From positions 1 through 9,157 of the forward strand of contig JAKSRN010000062.1 of assembly GCA_024403585.1 (NCBI GenBank): 9,157 nt of DNA, in the 5' to 3' direction. Of this stretch, positions 6,984-9,157 are shown one piece after another; the first letter of the stretch is position 1, and each line of letters starts with the position of its first letter. Made by a program: the position numbers and the translations under genes. The notes beneath the pieces were generated by a model. It was not told the DNA's origin. It worked only from the letters and a program-made list of their open reading frames with translations, and made no database searches. The stretch is from Lachnospiraceae bacterium. Lineage in GTDB: Bacteria; Bacillota; Clostridia; Lachnospirales; Lachnospiraceae.

Positions 6984-8914
6984 GTAGTTGTTCCCTTAAG
7001 AACCGGTTTCTTAGATGTATGAACACCACTTAAGTCAACCAGTTCCCTTGCCCTCTCATTCAATTCATCATAGGTAGGAATCTTACCTACGATATTGTCC
7101 TCCAGCCAATCCATTTTGACGATATCTTCAATCGTGATGGACTGATCCAGAGTATCCCATATGATCTTGCCTTCCTCATCAATCTCCGGGTTATAGAATG
7201 GTCTGCACTCATCGTGAATGATGGAACGGGCCAGTAATTCACCCAGATACCGGGTGCCCTTCGGGAATTTGCTGGAATAGATGATTTCCACTACTCCCGA
7301 CTTCATTCCCCAGTAATAATTCAGAGATTTAGAAGTCTTTTCCTCCTCAAAGAAGTTTTCATTCAATATGGAATCTATGATCTTCTCATAGTAATTACCC
7401 CAGTTCCAATAAGCCAGGGCCATAGGTACCGGACCCTCTTCAGAGATATACTCCAGTCCTATATGGTTATCAATCCTGTCTCCGGTAATGACATCATCGC
7501 GGACAGAGATCCATTTGATTCCCTCTGCCTTCAACTTCTCCATTGCCGTATCAAAATCGCCTCCAACAGAGGACCATTCCAGATAAACTTTTGCATCCGG
7601 ATTAACCAGCTGTACACCCCTTGCAAATGCATTGATCTCCGCGATTCTTCCGAAGACCGGATACTGACAGATATATCCCAGCTTGTTGTTATCACACATG
7701 GTTCCTGCCAGCGCACCTGATATGAACTTCGCTTCGTAAGTTCTTGGGAAATAGGTTCGGATCAGCTTATGGGGCATATTGACAGAACAGTTGAGGATTG
7801 ATACTTCCGGATGCTGTGCCGCAGCCTTAAGACAGCCCTTCAACAGTTCTACAGCAGTCGCAAAAATGATGGTGGCACCATCGCGGATCGCCTCCTCAAT
7901 GACTACCTCAGCATTTTTTGCTGTGACATTGGAATAAGCCATTGTCACGATCTTATCTGCAAATTTGTTCTGTACATGAATGCGGCCAAATTCATGCTGA
8001 CCACTCCAGCCCAGGGTTTCCGGTGTCATTCTGTATAAGAAAGCGATCTTATATTTTTTTGTTCCAAGAAGAAGCGGTTTGATCTTTTTCTTCTTCTCTT
8101 CCGGTTCCAGTTTGATCTCAAGTGGCTTTTCCTCGCTCTGAAGACGAACCTCTTCCCACATCTTTAAGAGGGATTTTTTCAGTTCATCCTCTGAGAAAGA
8201 ATCCAGCGACTCATATCCATATACACGGATATAGGCAAGAAATGCATCCCCGACGGTAGTCCTAAGATACTTTCCACCATTGTCTGTGTATACTTTCTTG
8301 AATGAACAAAAGGCACTGCGAAGATGACGGATCTCATCCTCATCCCACACATCATCCTTTTCTTTCCCCATCAGGGTTAAAAGTTCATCATAGGAACCTT
8401 CTTTTGAGAACTCGATGAAATTCACTTTTGTTCTCTTATAGAATTCCAGATATTCATAATAGATCTCGATTTCCGGACTTCCGTTTCTTTCCGGCAGAAT
8501 TCGGATCACGTTGGCAGCCACCATTACAGCGCCGAAATATTTCAATACACTGACACGCTTGTTGCCTTCCTCCACATAAAAGCGATTCATATACTCATAC
8601 ACTTTTACAGGATCGCGAATCCCTTCTGTCAGATGACTTTCGCAGAGCCGCTCCCATTTTTCAGCGAATTCTGATTGCACCTCTGCTATAGGCATAAAAT
8701 TTCTGGCAAAAGTACTGGTTCTGCCTCTTGTTTTCGTGCCCACGATAAACTCTGCAGGGATCTGAACCAGTCCAATGTCTGTTCCGGATAATGTTTTCTC
8801 TTCCGGAATCATATCATTCAACACAGGCAAATACGGATATTCGCCTCTTGAAACGCACTCTCTGTATTTTTTCTGTCCACGTTTGTACGCTACAGAATAC
8901 TCACCTTTATCCAT
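6980..8914 (-). CDS. BMP/PnrA-type ligand-binding protein fused to ParB-like N-terminal domain, no signal peptide
   Basis: A 644-residue protein. Residues about 60-140 resemble a ParB/Srx-type fold: MPIAEVQ, then RDPVKVYEYMNRFYVEEGNKRVSV and KYFGA, like the ParB 'dg.y.v.dGnhR..a....G' core (GNKR at 117-120). Residues about 150-285 are charged and probably helical, ending in a Lys/Glu-rich linker. Residues about 287-555 match the BMP family (PnrA/TmpC/Med): YKIAFLYR, GATIIFATA, RTYEAKFISGALAG, NKLGYICQYPVFGRIAEINAFARGVQLVNP, and MALAYWNWGNYYEKI. Known BMP proteins bind nucleosides outside the membrane as lipoproteins; this one starts MDKGEYSVAYKRGQ with no signal peptide or lipobox, so it should be cytoplasmic. 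The role is unknown; an intracellular ligand sensor is my inference. Databases are likely to call such proteins ABC transporter substrate-binding proteins, which the topology argues against. The ATG has AAAGGAGG 8 nt upstream. First gene of the putative operon. Confidence 0.88.
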   Translation of the reverse strand: MDKGEYSVAYKRGQKKYRECVSRGEYPYLPVLNDMIPEEKTLSGTDIGLVQIPAEFIVGTKTRGRTSTFARNFMPIAEVQSEFAEKWERLCESHLTEGIRDPVKVYEYMNRFYVEEGNKRVSVLKYFGAVMVAANVIRILPERNGSPEIEIYYEYLEFYKRTKVNFIEFSKEGSYDELLTLMGKEKDDVWDEDEIRHLRSAFCSFKKVYTDNGGKYLRTTVGDAFLAYIRVYGYESLDSFSEDELKKSLLKMWEEVRLQSEEKPLEIKLEPEEKKKKIKPLLLGTKKYKIAFLYRMTPETLGWSGQHEFGRIHVQNKFADKIVTMAYSNVTAKNAEVVIEEAIRDGATIIFATAVELLKGCLKAAAQHPEVSILNCSVNMPHKLIRTYFPRTYEAKFISGALAGTMCDNNKLGYICQYPVFGRIAEINAFARGVQLVNPDAKVYLEWSSVGGDFDTAMEKLKAEGIKWISVRDDVITGDRIDNHIGLEYISEEGPVPMALAYWNWGNYYEKIIDSILNENFFEEEKTSKSLNYYWGMKSGVVEIIYSSKFPKGTRYLGELLARSIIHDECRPFYNPEIDEEGKIIWDTLDQSITIEDIVKMDWLEDNIVGKIPTYDELNERARELVDLSGVHTSKKPVLKGTTT

Positions 8915-8940
8915 GCGCCGGTCCTCCTTTCATCCATACG

Positions 8941-8961
8941 AAGTATAGAACTATCATACTT
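8941..8961. promoter_or_regulatory. Inverted repeat overlapping the -10 element, candidate operator
   Basis: aagtat at 8941-8946 and atactt at 8956-8961 form 6-bp arms separated by 9 bp, overlapping the proposed -10 hexamer (8953-8958) and the likely transcription start. Position and symmetry suit a repressor site, but arms of this length can arise by chance. Confidence 0.3.
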
Positions 8962-8981
8962 GCCAATAGATGTCTCTGCAA
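8953..8981 (-). promoter_or_regulatory. Putative sigma-A promoter for the BMP-ParB/gal gene run
   Basis: On the minus strand TTGCAG (8981-8976) and TATGAT (8958-8953) are separated by 17 bp. The -10 matches TATAAT at 5 of 6, the -35 matches only TTG of TTGACA. It lies between the upstream terminator and the strong SD at 8923-8930, leaving a leader of about 30 nt. This is the best promoter candidate seen for the six-gene run; transcription was not shown. Confidence 0.55.
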
Positions 8982-9020
8982 GTTTATTCTTTACAGAAAA
9001 TCGGAATTTCCTACAAAGTG

Positions 9021-9049
9021 AAAAAACCGCTCCGGTTTCCCGGAGCGGT
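9021..9049 (-). terminator. Rho-independent terminator of the upstream gene
   Basis: A perfect 10-bp stem (9026-9035 with 9040-9049; ACCGCTCCGG/CCGGAGCGGT on the coding strand) with a GAAA loop on the minus-strand RNA is followed by a run of six U (9026-9021). It begins 35 nt after the stop codon of the partial gene at the right edge. It separates that gene from the promoter of the BMP-ParB gene. On the + strand the stem is followed by a weaker T-run, so strong bidirectional action is not expected. Confidence 0.93.
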
Positions 9050-9083
9050 CTTAAGATTTTTAAAACTAAATTACTCCAATAAA

Positions 9084-9157
9084 TCAGAAGTTATAGCTTT
9101 TGCATTTTGGAGAGTTTGCTTTAACAGACTCCTCATCATACCAGATCAGGTTGTTTC
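9084..9157 (-). CDS. C-terminal end of an unidentified gene (partial)
   Basis: The open frame from the right window edge gives about 23 residues ending in TGA: a tail of the type LIWYDEESVK...SPKCKSYNF. It is placed 35 nt before a strong minus-strand terminator, which is where a gene end is expected. One alternative frame has a stop within the first codons; another runs on to a later TAA at 9072-9074. The sequence is too short to assign a family. The single Cys with Pro-Lys before it could be a zinc-ribbon remnant, but I cannot support that. Confidence 0.45.
   Translation of the reverse strand, partial: NNLIWYDEESVKANSPKCKSYNF

Noticed and set aside
9072..9139. Alternative minus-strand short frame beginning ATG near 9137 and ending TAA near 9072
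   Set aside because: A 20-residue frame beginning inside the window with no evident SD arrangement; the frame running off the edge and stopping at 9084 fits the terminator better as a gene end, though neither can be proven.

Overview
The window reads as a chromosomal segment of a gut-type Firmicute, most likely family Lachnospiraceae (Blautia/Dorea-like). The reasons are GGAGG-type ribosome binding sites, moderate GC, a Clostridia-style galactokinase, a class II (Firmicutes) GalT of about 500 residues, and tight same-strand gene packing. This placement is an inference from gene families; no marker gene is present. All supported genes lie on the minus strand, so transcription runs from high to low coordinates.

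Layout in transcription order. The last ~23 codons of an unidentified gene (9157-9084) are followed by a clean intrinsic terminator (9049-9021). A putative promoter (about 8981-8953) then opens a run of six genes: a cytoplasmic fusion protein with a ParB-like N-terminal part and a BMP/PnrA-type ligand-binding domain (8914-6980); a small calcineurin-like phosphoesterase overlapping it by ATGA (6983-6390); a two-pass DUF3592-like membrane protein (6369-5959); galK (5938-4655); galT (4523-3015); and lacZ (2783 to the left edge, C-terminus cut off by the window). The first four genes are nearly contiguous (4 bp overlap, then gaps of 20 bp). The galK-galT gap (131 bp) and the galT-lacZ gap (231 bp) are longer and carry repeats and hairpins.

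How they work together: LacZ splits lactose or beta-galactosides in the cytoplasm, GalK phosphorylates the released galactose, and GalT exchanges it onto UDP-sugar. This is the core of galactose use by the Leloir pathway; no galE, galM, transporter or classical regulator is in view. The three upstream genes have no known tie to galactose. Their co-directional packing suggests co-transcription, and the BMP-ParB protein could be an intracellular ligand sensor, but that is inference.

Points deserving a second look: the signal-less BMP-ParB fusion; a tandem array of five REP-like units plus one inverted partial unit between galT and lacZ, whose last copy supplies the lacZ Shine-Dalgarno and whose neighbouring copy offers an in-frame upstream GTG start; a five-copy 15-bp repeat encoding an Ala/Asp/Glu/Lys-rich linker inside LacZ; and a tandem triplication of the galK 3' end.
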